Below, piece after piece: positions 1-7,525 of a stretch of DNA of 64,000 nucleotides. Origin of the DNA: Methanobacterium sp. ERen5 (GTDB lineage Archaea; Methanobacteriota; Methanobacteria; Methanobacteriales; Methanobacteriaceae); NCBI GenBank assembly GCA_024167805.1, contig CP099988.1, forward strand, positions 1,372,001 through 1,436,000, read 5' to 3'. The notes under the pieces were generated by a model, which searched no databases, was not told the origin of the DNA, and was given only the letters and a program-made list of their open reading frames with translations. Each line of letters starts with the position of its first letter. The first letter of the stretch is position 1. The translations under genes were made by a program, and so were the position numbers.

Positions 1-351
1 AGCCTTTTTTAGAACGTTCCTTGGGTCTCCTTCAAAAGGAGTCATATCTGGCCAGTAGATGTCACATATAAACCTGCATACACCTTTGTCTTCTGGTCTC
101 CATGGTAGTGTGGAGAATGTGTCAGGGTCTGGTTTAATAACCAAGTCACTGGAATTTATGTCAACAAATCCATCTACTGATGAACCGTCAAACAGTAATC
201 CATCTTTGAGTATGTCTTCAATGTCTCCTGGTTTTGATATTGGGACTGCCATGTTTTTTGGAGTTCCATGTATGTCCACGAACTGCAGTCTTACAAATTT
301 TGTACCGCATCTTTCAATGTCTTCAATAACCTTTCCTATTTTGTCTTCCAT
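1..351 (-). CDS. glnA: Glutamine synthetase, N-terminal part (runs off the window)
   Basis: Translating the minus strand from the ATG at 351 gives 117 residues that match the N-terminus of type I glutamine synthetase: [13 protein letters not shown], then [14 protein letters not shown], the DGSSVDGF loop, and [12 protein letters not shown] with DPRNVL at the window edge. The family makes glutamine from glutamate, ammonia and ATP in the cytoplasm and is the main ammonia-assimilating enzyme of methanogens. The start is fixed by a GGAGG ribosome site at 361-365 in the complement. The catalytic domain lies outside the window, so its completeness cannot be judged. A TATA box and an NrpR-type palindrome lie just upstream, as expected for nitrogen-regulated glnA. 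Confidence 0.95.
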   Translation of the reverse strand, partial: MEDKIGKVIEDIERCGTKFVRLQFVDIHGTPKNMAVPISKPGDIEDILKDGLLFDGSSVDGFVDINSSDLVIKPDPDTFSTLPWRPEDKGVCRFICDIYWPDMTPFEGDPRNVLKKA

Positions 352-390
352 GATCAATTACCTCCATGAGAATATCATGATCTTTATACC

Positions 391-404
391 GGAAAGTAGT
401 TTCC
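391..404. promoter_or_regulatory. NrpR-type nitrogen operator of glnA
   Basis: The sequence reads GGAA-AGTAGT-TTCC, an exact match to the GGAA-N6-TTCC operator known for the euryarchaeal nitrogen repressor NrpR (established in Methanococcus maripaludis for nif and glnA). It lies between the glnA TATA box and the glnA start, where the transcription start should fall, so bound repressor would block initiation. The same motif and layout recur at the nif operon (54091-54104). Confidence 0.85.
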
Positions 405-406
405 TT

Positions 407-421
407 TTAATAATATATAAA
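407..421 (-). promoter_or_regulatory. TATA box of glnA
   Basis: The minus strand reads TTTATATATTATTAA, a good archaeal TATA element. Its centre is about 25 bases upstream of the operator at 391-404, which puts the likely transcription start inside the operator and about 40 bases before the glnA ATG. Confidence 0.6.
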
Positions 422-626
422 TGTTTTGAAGATAATTCAATGATCTAATGTATTGATTTCACTGGTTTTTGCTGTACATTGATGATAATATCCAAGGACT
501 GATGTTGAAATACTTAACCCAACTCACTAACGATTTTTTAACAAAACCGCATTTTAATTAACAGAAACACATGTGCACACATCAAATAATCATTTAGCCA
601 ATAAAAAGAGTAAAAGCAGGAGTTAA

Positions 627-1379
627 TTAGAATTTAACAACTGAAAATGATTCTTTCTTTAAAAGATCGAATATTAATACTTCTGGGGCCATGATAATAT
701 TTCCCTTTCCAGTCAATATCTTCACAACTTCAAATGACTGTAAACATCCCACTATGTTTGGAACTGGTCCAATAACTGGCGGAACCTCTTTAGCCAATTT
801 TGAAACTTCATTAAAAACATCTTCAGTCAATTCTTTACCAGAAGAATTCAATCTAAATGTTTCTTCGTAGTTGGGAGTTTCATTGGTAAAGGTTGTGACC
901 TGTCCCATCGTACCATGAATGGCACCATGTACAAATGGCACTCCAAGTTCCATTGCTTTTCTACTGGTTATAATTCTTGTTTTTAGGTTGTCTAGAGCAT
1001 CCACAACGATACTACTGCCTTCCACTATTTCTTCAACGTTGGATTCATCTAACTCTGTGTTGAAGACATCGATGTCAACAAAGGGGTTAATAGATTGGAT
1101 GGTTTTTTTAGTTACATCTGTCTTTGGATGTCCGACATGATCAATACCACTCATAAGCTGTCTGTTAATATTGGAATAATCAAACACGTCTTTGTCTACT
1201 ATTTTAAGATGGTTCACTCCCATCCTTGCAAGCATTTCAATTACTGCTCCTCCAATACCTCCACACCCAATCACAGTAACTACGGAATCTTTAAGTTTTA
1301 ACTGCTCTTTTTTGTTTAAAATTCCCTTCTGCCTGTTGATCATTTCCCAGTATATATTTTCATCGTAATCATTTGACAT
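627..1379 (-). CDS. ThiF/MoeB/HesA-family E1-like adenylating enzyme
   Basis: A 250-residue protein with the Rossmann ATP-binding loop VTVIGCGGIGGAVIE, the INRQL segment and the VDALDNLKTR motif typical of E1-like enzymes that adenylate the C-terminus of a small protein or peptide. I see neither the paired CxxC zinc motifs of MoeB/ThiF nor an obvious catalytic cysteine after HGAIHG, so it may adenylate without forming a persulfide. The start at 1379 is preferred over a longer form at 1409 because GTAGGTG lies just before it. It is the last gene of a same-strand set with a radical SAM/SPASM enzyme and a short conserved protein, which suggests peptide modification, but the substrate is unknown. 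Confidence 0.8.
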   Translation of the reverse strand: MSNDYDENIYWEMINRQKGILNKKEQLKLKDSVVTVIGCGGIGGAVIEMLARMGVNHLKIVDKDVFDYSNINRQLMSGIDHVGHPKTDVTKKTIQSINPFVDIDVFNTELDESNVEEIVEGSSIVVDALDNLKTRIITSRKAMELGVPFVHGAIHGTMGQVTTFTNETPNYEETFRLNSSGKELTEDVFNEVSKLAKEVPPVIGPVPNIVGCLQSFEVVKILTGKGNIIMAPEVLIFDLLKKESFSVVKF

Positions 1380-1502
1380 TTTACAAACACCTACAAAACA
1401 GTTATTCACAACTTTTAGTTAACTGTTTACAATTCTCAAAATAATTGTTTAAGAAGTTGAACATCATTTTAGATTTTAGTTTCAAGTAATTATTTGCGTT
1501 CA

Positions 1503-2558
1503 TTAATAGGCTTCTTCAGCATCGTAACATAGGAAGAGCTCCTTAAAAAACGGACACATGCCCCTACATTCAGAATTTTTATCACAATCTGCACAGCTAG
1601 CTTTGGTGTTTTCCTCAACAAATTCCCTGTAGCTAGACAGTTTTCCCAGCCAAATGTCTTCAATACTAATTTTATTCAGATTGTAACCGTAACTTACATC
1701 GTTGCAAAATGAGCATGGGCTTACATTTAAGTTTTCATCGATGTAAAGTGAGAAAAATCCACATTCACAGCTGTCTACAAAGTCGGTATCAATTGCAGTG
1801 TGTTTGATCAAGACTGGGACGAAGCAAGCATCAAAACCTATTTTTAGATCGGTTGGGGATTCGTCAATGAGGTTTAGAAACTCTGTTAGTTCGGGGCCTT
1901 GTTGCAGTATATCTGAACTTGATGCCTTTCCAGTGGGTTTGTAGGTCAAAAATATCACAGAGTTAAAATTTGCAAGATATTCCTCTAAATCTCCCTTTAA
2001 AATCTTTATGGCTGTGCCAATGGTGCTATTCGATACTACGTAGTGTATGTTCGATGGTATATCATTAGACTTAAGTAATTTTCCCAACTCTTTCAGTTGG
2101 TTTAGTGTGAGGTTCCTAGTTGGATCCCAAGATACTGCAATTGCACCACAGCATTCACGGGTTGTTTTCAGATTTTCTTCTGTGAAAAATTTTCCGCTGG
2201 TTGTGTAGTTGGGAACGATGTTGTACTCCCTTGCCAATCTCAACATTTTGCTGAAATCTGGATGGAGAAGGGGTTCTCCGCCTCCAAGGGCGATCTGGAA
2301 TACACCCCCAAATTTTGGATTGCTGAGTTGTTCAAGACAAGTTTGGAAGTCTTCTATGGACATGAAACTTCCTGTTTCACTGCTCTGTCTGTAACAATAA
2401 TCACAATCGTTTGTACAGTAATTTGAAATGGATATGTCAACCAGTTCCGGCCATGGTGCCATGTAAGGGTCTTCATTGAAATTATCTCCCCATCTAAATG
2501 TAACTCCTGTTTTGGGGTCTGCCAGGAAGTTGTAACCACTGAAATGTTTTCTCATCAT
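1503..2558 (-). CDS. Radical SAM/SPASM domain enzyme
   Basis: A 351-residue protein. Residues 48-55 (CTNDCDYC) form the CxxxCxxC motif binding the radical SAM 4Fe-4S cluster; LGGGEPLLHPDF follows as the SAM-binding GGEP element. The C-terminus has CADCDKNSECRGMC, an exact CX2CX5CX3C SPASM signature, after PCSFC, so auxiliary Fe-S clusters are expected. SPASM enzymes commonly modify peptides, for example by thioether or C-C crosslinks. The start is ATG at 2558 or the adjacent ATG at 2555, both close behind AAGGAG. It begins 12 bases after the end of the MKIR-type gene and is very likely co-transcribed with it. That the neighbour is its substrate is inference. Confidence 0.9.
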   Translation of the reverse strand: MMRKHFSGYNFLADPKTGVTFRWGDNFNEDPYMAPWPELVDISISNYCTNDCDYCYRQSSETGSFMSIEDFQTCLEQLSNPKFGGVFQIALGGGEPLLHPDFSKMLRLAREYNIVPNYTTSGKFFTEENLKTTRECCGAIAVSWDPTRNLTLNQLKELGKLLKSNDIPSNIHYVVSNSTIGTAIKILKGDLEEYLANFNSVIFLTYKPTGKASSSDILQQGPELTEFLNLIDESPTDLKIGFDACFVPVLIKHTAIDTDFVDSCECGFFSLYIDENLNVSPCSFCNDVSYGYNLNKISIEDIWLGKLSSYREFVEENTKASCADCDKNSECRGMCPFFKELFLCYDAEEAY

Positions 2559-2570
2559 GAACTCCTTTTT

Positions 2571-2975
2571 TTAATCGCATTCACATTTAGGGTCAATGAT
2601 CTGGGTTGCACCTATTCCATAGAGATCCTTGCCCTTGCCCTTGACAACTATCCAATTGATTAGGTTCCACAGTTCATCATCTGACAAATTGCTGAAGTCT
2701 GTAGATGCAATTTCATCTGGATCAATGTTTTCGTCAAGTTTGATGGATTTTCCAATCAAAAATTTCTTTTGGGTGAAATAAAATTCATTGTCCCCTATTT
2801 TTGCTTGTTTGCCTTCGTTTTTCATTTCATTCTTAAGGAAGTTAAGCAGTTGAACAACCCCGATTTTCCCAGTTTTTGTGAAGTGTTCGATGTTCACATC
2901 AAAAATATCTTCCTTAGCAGTCAAAATAAAACTAGTTGAACTGCTGTTTGTCACAAAATCTCCACGAATCTTCAA
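2571..2975 (-). CDS. Short protein with N-terminal MKIR-x-DFVTNSSSTSFI motif
   Basis: A 134-residue soluble protein of unknown function. It starts with TTG at 2975, set by GGAGGT six bases upstream. The first 17 residues, MKIRGDFVTNSSSTSFI, form a Ser/Thr/Asn-rich block that I recall at the start of many otherwise dissimilar uncharacterised proteins of clostridia and methanogens; this is from memory. The rest is charged and ends in a Cys-x-Cys tail (PKCECD). It lies first in the operon, 12 bases before a radical SAM/SPASM gene and upstream of a ThiF-like gene. It could be the modified partner of those enzymes or merely a neighbour. Confidence 0.75.
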   Translation of the reverse strand: MKIRGDFVTNSSSTSFILTAKEDIFDVNIEHFTKTGKIGVVQLLNFLKNEMKNEGKQAKIGDNEFYFTQKKFLIGKSIKLDENIDPDEIASTDFSNLSDDELWNLINWIVVKGKGKDLYGIGATQIIDPKCECD

Positions 2976-3282
2976 TTTTAAACCTCCATGAATTATCTGT
3001 TTTCAAGTACAGAGTTATTTCTGGTTTGCTTTGAAATAAATTTTTTCATACACACTAAAACTAACATTTCGTGTCGTGAGATTGATGAATAAAATTTGAA
3101 CCGTGGAATTTGTTTATTTTGAATTAAAAAATAGAAGGTAGTAGTAAAAGATGAAGGAAATTAGGGAAATTTGGAGGAATTCCCTAATCTCAGTTGTCTA
3201 TGGTGTCCTACTTAAAACATTTCAGTCGATTTATAACATTCCATTGTATGTTCGATAAGCATATTTAAACGTATCGATTATT
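2976..3282. other. Intergenic region, 307 bases
   Basis: AT-rich spacer upstream of the minus-strand MKIR/radical SAM/ThiF set and downstream of the interrupted substrate-binding gene. It should hold the promoter for that set. The only clear structure I see is the hairpin at 3160-3188. A 36-codon ATG-led plus-strand frame overlaps the hairpin, but I do not call it a gene. Confidence 0.5.
3160..3188. repeat. Inverted repeat (hairpin), possible terminator
   Basis: The arms ATTAGGGAAATT (3160-3171) and AATTCCCTAAT (3178-3188) pair over 11 bases with one bulged A and a 6-base loop. It lies about 95 bases past the end of the minus-strand substrate-binding gene, so it could end that transcript or form part of the promoter region of the next gene. 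No T tract follows directly. Confidence 0.5.
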
Positions 3283-4356
3283 TCAAGTCTTTCCCATACC
3301 TGAGGAACTAATTATATTTGACACTTGATCATCGGTCAGGTTGTAGTGATAAAACTTGGAATAAAATGTTTGAGTGAGATTTTTCAAGTCCAAATCCTGG
3401 AATTTGTTGGGGTATAGGATTTTAGCTGTCCATGGGATCCCAATTATGGTGTTAGCTCCTGGTGGGCTTTCAAACCAGTTGAATGGATCTTGAGGTGCTA
3501 AATAGACTTGTTTATTTTTAACAGCTGTGATATTCTGCCATAACTGATTACTATAAATTGAATTGTAAAATTCACTGCTGCTGGTGATGATCACATCAGG
3601 ATTCCAACTGATAACCATTTCCATAGAAACTGCCATACCGCCACTGGCAACCGGGGCCTGTACAACACTTTTACCTCCACTTATGGCAATCAATTGTGTT
3701 TGGGGAGAACCAGCAGCAAATGTTGTCAGCCCATCGCTGCTTCGGGCGTAATAAACCTTTTTCTTCTCAGAATCTGGTATGGTTGATACAGTGCTGTTCA
3801 CCTGATCCAGCACAGTTGTGTAAAAATTGATTAAATCATTTGCTTGGGTTTGATTTCCAAGTACAGTTCCCATAAATTTAATAGAAGGAATAATATTTGT
3901 TAAATTGTTATCTCCTTCAATATCTACTGCAGGAATTTCCCCAAACTTCTGTTGGATCTTGTTTATTGTATCGTTATCTCCTCCGTGTCCAACAAACACA
4001 ATATCGGGTCCTTTGGAAATAACACTTTCATAGTTAGCTGTTCATTCTCCCTGTCCCTGACCACCGCCTAATACTGGTAGAGTTTTATATTTGTCGGGCA
4101 TGTAATTGTTAGTACCATTTTGAGAGTTCCAGCCGAGCATGGTGTCAGGGGCCAGCATGTAAAGCAGTATTGTAACTGATCCTGCCGTGGAGTAGGTTGT
4201 ATTGATCTCCGATGGTACTGAAACAGTTCTGCCTGCCATATCAGTAATTTGGCCGTTATTTGAGGATGTATCTTGCAGGTTTACATACACTCCAATCAAA
4301 CCAATCACTGCTAAGATTGCTATTAAAGAGATTATAATTATTTTCTGATCTTTCAT
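3283..4356 (-). pseudogene. ABC transporter substrate-binding protein (iron/corrinoid type), interrupted by TGA
   Basis: Two stretches in the same reading frame make one PF01497-like periplasmic binding protein. The first has a membrane-anchor signal (KIIIISLIAILAVIGLIGVYV), ITDMAGRTVSVP and LPVLGGG. The second continues GPDIVFVGHGG, IPAVDIEG, EMVISWNPDVII and PFNWFESPPG. They are separated by an in-frame TGA at 4038-4040 (minus strand), after GQGQGE and before TANYESV. No base insertion or loss is needed, so this is a substitution or true nonsense codon. Such proteins bind siderophore iron or cobamides outside the cell. No permease or ATPase gene is adjacent. The ATG at 4356 is preferred to a GTG at 4365. 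Either a genuine pseudogene or a base error. Confidence 0.7.
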
Positions 4357-4695
4357 GGTTAACACAGAACTTTAACTAGAATAAGTTCTGCTTAACGACA
4401 TGATCTAATATAGTTAGTGGTTGGAGGGCTGACACCCAAAAAATCACAATAAAAAGTGTTTCTATTTCAATTTAATTTCTTTTTAAGCAGTAAAATTTAT
4501 TATATTAATAATTAAGCGATTATGATCTAAATATTTCGTTAGATTGTGGATATATAATCTAATTATATGATTAAAATTTAAAATATCAGAATTTAAATTT
4601 TGAAAATACATCCGATATGTATATATATGCAGTTTGGTTTATTTTTTAATGTAAAATATAACAATTCTTAAAAAAGGAAGGGACAAATTAAAAAT
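4357..4695. other. Intergenic region upstream of the substrate-binding gene
   Basis: Very AT-rich, about 340 bases. It contains the inverted repeat at 4539-4562 and several TATA-like stretches (for example ATATATAA at 4550-4557). It probably holds the promoter of the minus-strand substrate-binding gene. I see no coding sequence. Confidence 0.5.
4539..4562. repeat. Inverted repeat TTAGATT-N10-AATCTAA
   Basis: Perfect 7-base arms at 4539-4545 and 4556-4562, with an AT-rich centre that itself looks like a TATA box. It is about 180 bases upstream of the substrate-binding gene. The form fits an operator for a dimeric repressor, such as a metal-dependent one, but nothing in the sequence names the regulator. 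Confidence 0.4.
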
Positions 4696-4809
4696 TTGGT
4701 AAAAAACGCATCATGCTTGATGTTAATACTGAGTTTATTTTTTTGTATTTTTTTAACCGGAACTGTGAGTGCAGTTAGTTACACTCTTAAATACACAACC
4801 AAGGAATAA
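4696..4809 (+). CDS. Tiny secreted peptide or signal-peptide remnant
   Basis: A TTG-started frame of 37 residues. VKNASC is followed by a hydrophobic run (LMLILSLFFCIFLTG) and a good signal-peptidase site (TVSA/VSYT), then only 13 more residues before TAA. A purine-rich AAGGAAGGG lies about 13 bases upstream, rather far for a ribosome site. It may be a very short secreted peptide or the surviving 5' end of a longer cell-surface protein gene. No continuation is visible in the other frames. Confidence 0.3.
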   Translation: MVKNASCLMLILSLFFCIFLTGTVSAVSYTLKYTTKE

Positions 4810-4918
4810 ACCACATCATTCACCTAATTTTTCATTATTTTTGTTTGACCACTAACTATCTTTAATAACATCAAATTAGAATTAGGATCAAAAATCTTTT
4901 GAATAGGGATATAAGAAA

Positions 4919-5533
4919 ATGGGGAATAATTACAAAATTTCAGAAAAAACCTCCGTAAGAAGGATAACACTCGAGGGAAGGGCGGAATCCATCAAGGATC
5001 TAAGATTTAAAAAGAGCGGATTTAAAAAGTGCATACAGTGTGGAAGATGCACTGGAAGCTGTCCATCAACAGTTATCCACAAGGATTTCAATCCAAGGGA
5101 CATGATGCGCAGATTCATGTTCGAAGATCTCCACTCGGATCAGGTCAATGAAATCATATGGAAGTGTGGCCAGTGTTACTCCTGCAGAGCAAGATGTCCT
5201 AGAAATTGTAAAGCAGGATTAGGAGTAGTTGCATTACAACACAAATCCTATGTAGAAGGTAAAGCGCCAAAAAACATCATTGAAATTGCAGAAAAAATAA
5301 AGAACAATCTTTACTCCAAGGGAGAGACAATTACTCCCGAAAGTTATAACTTAAATTTGAAAGGAGAATTTGGGGAAAAAACTGCAGAAAGATGTTCTGA
5401 TAACCATAAAAAACGTGGAAAACTTGGGTTTATGCCTGGGGATGCTCGTGAAATTCCAATCCCCGAAGATTCACTCGAGGGGGTGAGGTACATTTTAAGA
5501 TCAACAGGATTCAAGGAGGCAAACAATGGATGA
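4919..5533 (+). CDS. hdrC: CoB-CoM heterodisulfide reductase subunit C-like protein
   Basis: A 204-residue protein with two 4Fe-4S motifs: C38, C41, C44, C48 (CIQCGRCTGSC) and C83, C86, C89, C93 (CGQCYSCRARC), the arrangement of HdrC. HdrC passes electrons to HdrB, where CoM-S-S-CoB is reduced. It overlaps the next gene (hdrB head) by 8 bases, a normal hdrC-hdrB junction. The partner here is truncated, so this pair cannot form a functional heterodisulfide reductase as written. The organism probably has another hdrCB copy elsewhere. Confidence 0.85.
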   Translation: MGNNYKISEKTSVRRITLEGRAESIKDLRFKKSGFKKCIQCGRCTGSCPSTVIHKDFNPRDMMRRFMFEDLHSDQVNEIIWKCGQCYSCRARCPRNCKAGLGVVALQHKSYVEGKAPKNIIEIAEKIKNNLYSKGETITPESYNLNLKGEFGEKTAERCSDNHKKRGKLGFMPGDAREIPIPEDSLEGVRYILRSTGFKEANNG

Positions 5534-5852
5534 GAGTGCTAAAACTCAGAGTCACTACCTGTTTAAAAGTTGTACAGCAGGTTCCATATATCCTGGAATA
5601 GAACTATCAACCCGGTACGTGCTTGATACCCTTCAATTGAATTATGTAAACGATCCAAGACAATCTTCATGTACAGGATCAGGAGTACACCTTGGAGTGG
5701 TACCTATGGAAACTAACATGGCACTCAATGCCCGCAACCTATCTTTGGCTGGAGAAACTGATTCTGATGTCATTTGTATTTGTCCAATGTCCTACACAAA
5801 TCTTAAACACTGTCAAAAACTTATTGGCCCAACATTTAACCATAGCATTTGA
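5526..5852 (+). pseudogene. hdrB: HdrB-like protein, truncated head (fused to exbB tail)
   Basis: About 105 of the usual 290-300 residues remain. The CCG-domain start is recognisable: FKSCTAGSIYPGIE, NDPRQSSCTGSGVH, ARNLSLAGETDSDVICICP. The Cys pattern (SCTG rather than SCCP, and CIC rather than CxxC) marks a divergent HdrB paralogue. Similarity ends around NLKHCQKLI (about 5825); the frame then runs into a stop at 5850-5852 while another frame continues with the C-terminus of an ExbB/TolQ protein. Over 500 bases of hdrB are missing, so a simple frameshift cannot explain it. It is a real deletion or a misassembly. Confidence 0.75.
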
Positions 5853-5982
5853 TGCAGCTGTTCTTGGTATGGCGTCTGCAGCCATAGCTTTTATAGTTTC
5901 CAAGGTCAGGAGAAGATGGTACGAGGAAGAAATATCCAATTTGGAAACACTTGTTGACACTGTTTTGGAAGTGATGAAATGA
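5818..5982 (+). pseudogene. MotA/TolQ/ExbB proton-channel protein, C-terminal remnant
   Basis: In the frame offset from hdrB, about 54 residues match the C-terminus of ExbB/TolQ-type channel proteins: NLLAQHLTIAFDAAVLGM, AAIAFIVSKVRRRWYEEE and a closing amphipathic helix. The N-terminal two thirds, including the first membrane segments, are absent. The stop TGA overlaps the start of the DUF2149 gene by four bases (ATGA), so the original exbB-DUF2149 coupling survives. A complete second exbB is present at 42751-43590. Confidence 0.65.
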
Positions 5983-6293
5983 TCAAACAGAAAAGACGAG
6001 GAAGAAGAAGGGCGGTACTTTCTTCAGATGAAGAAATAGACCCCATGATCTACGCAGTAAATATGATAGACTGTATGCTTGTTTTGGCTGTTGGATTTCT
6101 AATATTCACCATAATATTCATGAACACCAATCCAAACGAAGCTTCACAAGCCAATGTAAACATTAAACTAGGCCAGGAATTGAATGAAACTCCTCAAAAT
6201 AGTTCATCAAATTCCCAGACTGGACTGAACCCTGTGGGAACTGTTTATAAAGATCCAACTACTGGAAAGTTAATTTTGATGAAGAACTCTTGA
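5979..6293 (+). CDS. DUF2149 membrane protein (ExbD-like partner)
   Basis: A 104-residue protein with a basic N-terminus (KQKRRGRRR), then EEIDPMIYAVNMIDCMLVLAVGFLIFTIIF, a single membrane helix preceded by the DPM..N.VD motif of DUF2149, and a Ser/Asn-rich outer tail. The topology resembles ExbD/TolR. In methanogens this family sits next to MotA/TolQ/ExbB proteins, and here it is translationally coupled to an exbB remnant. Without a full ExbB it may be non-functional. Confidence 0.7.
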   Translation: MIKQKRRGRRRAVLSSDEEIDPMIYAVNMIDCMLVLAVGFLIFTIIFMNTNPNEASQANVNIKLGQELNETPQNSSSNSQTGLNPVGTVYKDPTTGKLILMKNS

Positions 6294-6351
6294 CTGAGGG
6301 TTCTAAATTAATTTTTTTTTTAGATTTATAAAAATCAGGAAATGTAACAAA

Positions 6352-7050
6352 ATGATCTACGTTGGAATTGATGATACAAACAATGAAGAATCTGTGGGTA
6401 CTGCAAAGTTTACTAGACAGGTTGCTTCAAAGGTAGCTCAAAAATTTCGAGTTTATGGAGTTACAAGGCACCAACTATGTCAGAACAACGAAATTGAGTA
6501 TTCGGTACACAATTTCTGTGCAGTCATCCATGTTGAAGCTGATAAAAGCCATTTAAATACCATATTTTCCATTGCAAGAGCTGAAATTCTGAACAACTAC
6601 AATATGGGGAGTGATCCAGGTCTTGCAACTGCACATGGCGACACTATTTCGTCTTTCGTGGTTTCATTTGGATTGGATGCTAAATACAAAGTTGTTAATA
6701 AGGATACTGCTATTAATCTCGCGAAAGATTCTGAAATTATAATTGAAGGTTTTGGTGAAGCAGGAAATGGTGTTGTAGGAGCGCTTGCAGGAGTTGGTCT
6801 TGCTAGCACCAAGAACGATGGGAGATTTGTGCAGCTTGGTGATCTTCGAAAAATTAAGCAGCCAGAACCTGTTCAGAAATTTCTAAAATCAGGGATTGAT
6901 AAGATCATAACCTTGGATGGGGTGGCTGTTGAAGAGGGAATAATTTTTAACACCGATAACAAACCAGTTAAACCATCTCCCGTTAATGGGGAAATAGTTC
7001 TTTTTGTGGAACCTGTCAATAACATGTTCAAAGCAGTTAACAGGGATTAA
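6352..7050 (+). CDS. TiaS-like domain protein (tRNA-Ile2 agmatinylcytidine synthetase-related)
   Basis: A 232-residue protein that starts MIYVGIDDTNNEESVGTAK, the IDDT motif that opens TiaS proteins, and continues with GSDPGLATAH and EGFGEAGNGVVGALAGVGLA. TiaS attaches agmatine to C34 of tRNA-Ile2(CAU) so that it reads AUA. This protein is about half of TiaS length and lacks the C-terminal OB-fold and zinc domains, so it belongs to a shorter related family of unproven function. AGGAA lies 11 bases before the ATG. It is 180 bases from a CAU-anticodon tRNA gene on the other strand. Confidence 0.65.
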   Translation: MIYVGIDDTNNEESVGTAKFTRQVASKVAQKFRVYGVTRHQLCQNNEIEYSVHNFCAVIHVEADKSHLNTIFSIARAEILNNYNMGSDPGLATAHGDTISSFVVSFGLDAKYKVVNKDTAINLAKDSEIIIEGFGEAGNGVVGALAGVGLASTKNDGRFVQLGDLRKIKQPEPVQKFLKSGIDKIITLDGVAVEEGIIFNTDNKPVKPSPVNGEIVLFVEPVNNMFKAVNRD

Positions 7051-7231
7051 TAAGTATTAAACTGCTGATATAATTGTTTAAAGTCTGTTCTATCTACATA
7101 TTATTGTCAAATATTTGAGAAATAAAATTTGTAAAAAAGCTTTAATTTTGTATTCAATTCTAAATATCAAAAATTAATAATGGTTTTAATCCTGGGAATA
7201 ATATGTGAGACCCACCTGCACAAATATTGAG

Positions 7232-7341
<110 letters not shown>

Positions 7342-7525
7342 ATGGCTTATATGCTGTTTGATATCATATCACTTAAACCTTTCTATGGGGCTATTAATAG
7401 GGATATTTTTATTATTAATTCTATGGAGAAATTACTCCGAGAATTATGCTTCAAAAAGTAGAAATTACTTGAGATAATATATTAAGAGATAGAACGAAAT
7501 ATTTTTTTAAAGGCTGGTGACAATC

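Noticed and set aside
59..448. 129-residue plus-strand open frame at the left edge
   Set aside because: It is the complement of glnA and its promoter; the minus-strand translation is clearly glutamine synthetase.
3149..3259. 36-codon ATG frame covering the hairpin at 3160-3188
   Set aside because: No ribosome site, no recognisable features, and the sequence is better explained by the inverted repeat.
4038..4040. Selenocysteine at the in-frame TGA of the substrate-binding protein
   Set aside because: The protein family has no selenocysteine, Methanobacteriales are not known to use it, and I see no SECIS-like element.
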